Positions 14,423 through 15,930 of a stretch of DNA of 15,930 nt are shown piece by piece. The notes beneath the pieces were generated by a model. The model was not told the DNA's origin, did no database searches, and saw nothing but the letters and a program-made list of their open reading frames with translations. A program made the translations under genes and the position numbers. Source of the stretch: AC2028 sp002373595 (GTDB lineage Bacteria; Bacillota; Clostridia; Lachnospirales; Lachnospiraceae); assembly GCA_946616365.1 (NCBI GenBank), contig CAMOIX010000043.1, forward strand, positions 1 to 15,930. The letters are read 5' to 3'. Position 1 is the first letter of the stretch. Each line of letters opens with the position of its first letter.

Positions 14423-15782
14423 ATTGGGATTTGATCTTCTTTACCCACCTTCCGCTTTTAAGGCGAAGCACGCAGACAATGCATTTGATAAACTGATCTA
14501 CTTTCAGCATGATATATACCCAGAATCCGGGCCACTTCAAGACAAGTCCCGTGAGTGCACCCAGAGGTATGCTGAATATCCATAAGAAGATGATGTCGGC
14601 GACCATCAGAAACTTAGTATCACCGCCGCCACGAAGTGTTCCTTTGGTAAGTATACTGTTGGCGGCCTGGAACCAGATGACTATCGCCACAGCGCGCATG
14701 AGATCTTTCGCAAGCTCTACCGTCTCGGGCTCAATCTTGTAAGCCCTGACGATCACTCCTGACAGTGCGAGGATGATGCCGCATCCTATACCGCCTATAA
14801 TGAAACCCAGAGCAGCAAAGGTATATCCCTGCTGCTTTGCTTTTTCCACTTCTCCTCTTCCGAGAGTGATGCCCGTGATAGTACAGCTGGCCTGACTTAT
14901 TCCCTGTATGACTACCGTCGCAAGTGACATTACGACAGTGGTGATCGAGTTGGCTGCGACAAATGCCGCTCCTATATGTCCCATTACGATAGCGACAGCA
15001 CTGTTTCCGAGTCCGAGGAGCGTATCCGATACGAGGACCGGTATGGAGATCCTGATGTACTCAGGAACGAGCTCTCCTACAGGCATCGTAAGGTCCCTGA
15101 TCCTCAGACTGATATTCTTATCAAAGAAGAGCAGATATCCCATTATCACGACAAACTCTACGACTCTTGCTATAAGCGTACCGAGTGCTGCTCCGTTTAC
15201 TCCCATTGCGGGGGCTCCGAGTTTTCCGAATATGAATACCCAGTTGCAGAATATATTGATGAAGAATGAGCAGATGCTCGAGAAGAGAGGAATATTTGCT
15301 TTTCCGACACTCCTCAGCATTATGCTGGATGTAAGCGCGTATCCGTTGAGGTAATAGCATGGGATCGAGATGAGGAGATAACCTGTACCCAACTCTATTA
15401 CATCCGTCTCGGAAGTAAAGAGCGTCATTATGCCGCCGGGGATCAGAGCCGTAACGACAGCGAAACATGTCGCCACTATAAAGAGAAGGCGGAACATGAT
15501 ATTAACGGACTTTTTCATGCTCTGCCTATCGTCCATACCGAAGTATCTGCTCACAAGCACGCTGGCTCCCATACCGAGCCCCATGCACATGATCTGGAAT
15601 ATGGTGATGAAATTATTGGCCAGAGTGGCCGCACTCATGGGGGATTCACTGAGCTGACCGAGCATTACATTGTCGGCCATATTGACGCCGACAGTTATAA
15701 GCTGCTGCAATGCTATCGGCAGTGCAAAAGCCACAAGTGTTTCATAGAATTTCTTATCTCTTACAAATATCTTTCCCTGCAT
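14415..15782 (-). CDS. MATE-family multidrug/metabolite efflux transporter
   Basis: The 455-residue membrane protein has about 12 hydrophobic segments in two homologous halves. Family marks include the start FALPIALQQLITVGVNMADN, the GLGMGASVLVSRYFG segment (about 71-85), the GAPAMGVNGAALGTLIARVVE segment near the end of the first half and TKGTLRGGGDTKFLM near the C-terminus. MATE proteins export organic cations, drugs or metabolites using a sodium or proton gradient. The length is typical. No good ribosome binding site precedes the ATG at 15782: the upstream bases are AT-rich, with a 12-bp palindrome 9-20 bases away. The gene may be translated by coupling to the upstream frame ending 23 bases before it. 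No drug or substrate can be named from the sequence. Confidence 0.92.
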   Translation of the reverse strand: MQGKIFVRDKKFYETLVAFALPIALQQLITVGVNMADNVMLGQLSESPMSAATLANNFITIFQIMCMGLGMGASVLVSRYFGMDDRQSMKKSVNIMFRLLFIVATCFAVVTALIPGGIMTLFTSETDVIELGTGYLLISIPCYYLNGYALTSSIMLRSVGKANIPLFSSICSFFINIFCNWVFIFGKLGAPAMGVNGAALGTLIARVVEFVVIMGYLLFFDKNISLRIRDLTMPVGELVPEYIRISIPVLVSDTLLGLGNSAVAIVMGHIGAAFVAANSITTVVMSLATVVIQGISQASCTITGITLGRGEVEKAKQQGYTFAALGFIIGGIGCGIILALSGVIVRAYKIEPETVELAKDLMRAVAIVIWFQAANSILTKGTLRGGGDTKFLMVADIIFLWIFSIPLGALTGLVLKWPGFWVYIMLKVDQFIKCIVCVLRLKSGRWVKKIKSQST

Positions 15783-15790
15783 TATTTATT

Positions 15791-15802
15791 TGATCCGGAT
15801 CA
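15791..15802. repeat. 12-bp perfect palindrome upstream of the MATE start
   Basis: TGATCCGGATCA is its own reverse complement and lies 9-20 bases before the MATE start codon, where the ribosome binding site would be expected. It could be a small operator or chance; a loopless palindrome of this size makes a poor hairpin. Confidence 0.35.
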
Positions 15803-15805
15803 TCC

Positions 15806-15889
15806 TTACGCAAAAATCTCGTTTAGTTTTTCAATATGGTGTTTTCTGTCAGAAACAATGACAACCTTGTCTCCCTTTGTATCCGTACC
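15806..15889 (-). CDS. possible C-terminal tail of an unidentified upstream gene (partial)
   Basis: A minus-strand frame ends at TAA 15808-15806 and reads KGDKVVIVSDRKHHIEKLNE then IFA, a plausible folded protein end. An in-frame TAA stands at 15892-15890, after which the frame is open to the window edge, so the gene would be interrupted by a stop, frameshifted, or the tail is chance. The end is 23 bases before the MATE start, as expected for an operon. I do not recognise the family. Confidence 0.25.
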   Translation of the reverse strand, partial: GTDTKGDKVVIVSDRKHHIEKLNEIFA

Positions 15890-15930
15890 TTATACCATTC
15901 GGTGCCTTCTGTTTCTTACTTTATATCTGT

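Noticed and set aside
15806..15889. TrkA-C/RCK domain tail
   Set aside because: The GDKVVIVS segment resembles the end of such domains only superficially, and too little sequence remains to support a family.

Overview
The window looks like chromosomal DNA of an anaerobic, low-to-moderate-GC Gram-positive bacterium, most likely a Clostridia/Lachnospiraceae-type Firmicute. The reasons are strong AGGAGG-type ribosome binding sites, tight operons with overlapping genes, a lipoprotein amino-acid ABC transporter, an HD-GYP sensor and a MATE exporter. The assignment rests on style and protein families, not on a marker gene.

Region 1 (about 1-6830, minus strand) is one compact seven-gene operon read from right to left. 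A near-consensus promoter (TTGACC, 17 bp, TATAAT) at 6801-6829 is overlapped by an inverted repeat that looks like an operator. The genes are, in order: an Old Yellow Enzyme-type flavin oxidoreductase with a cysteine-rich tail, a lipoprotein substrate-binding protein, two different permeases, an ATPase (together a polar-amino-acid/cystine-class importer), an MmgE/PrpD-family protein and a cysteine synthase-like PLP enzyme. The operon ends in a strong hairpin terminator at 59-90. The gene content suggests uptake and breakdown of a modified, probably sulfur-containing or dicarboxylate-conjugated amino acid. It partly resembles the Bacillus yxe (S-(2-succino)cysteine) and tcy systems, but the chemistry would differ.

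Region 2 (about 6930-9240, minus strand) holds a 542-residue fusion of a metallo-beta-lactamase-fold hydrolase with an HSL-type alpha/beta-hydrolase esterase. Thirty bases downstream lies a gutted ABC exporter gene: its first ~28 codons are joined almost directly to the last ~140 codons of its ATPase domain, out of frame.

Region 3 (about 9240-14422) concerns cyclic-di-GMP. A short fossil of a GGDEF diguanylate cyclase C-terminus lies on the minus strand. Next comes a plus-strand two-gene operon. The first gene encodes a 1219-residue membrane sensor: an ECF S-component-like N-terminal membrane domain, 14 Reg_prop propeller repeats, a Y_Y_Y domain, a transmembrane helix and an intact HD-GYP phosphodiesterase. 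The second, overlapping by ATGA, encodes a membrane-anchored BMP/PnrA-family ligand-binding protein with no transporter beside it. I infer that the pair senses an extracellular ligand and lowers cyclic-di-GMP. This is the most interesting module in the window.

Region 4 (14415-15930, minus strand) is a MATE-family efflux gene whose 3' end overlaps the BMP gene's 3' end by 8 bp, preceded by what may be the tail of an upstream gene cut by the window edge. I saw no RNA genes, insertion sequences, CRISPR arrays or replication origins.
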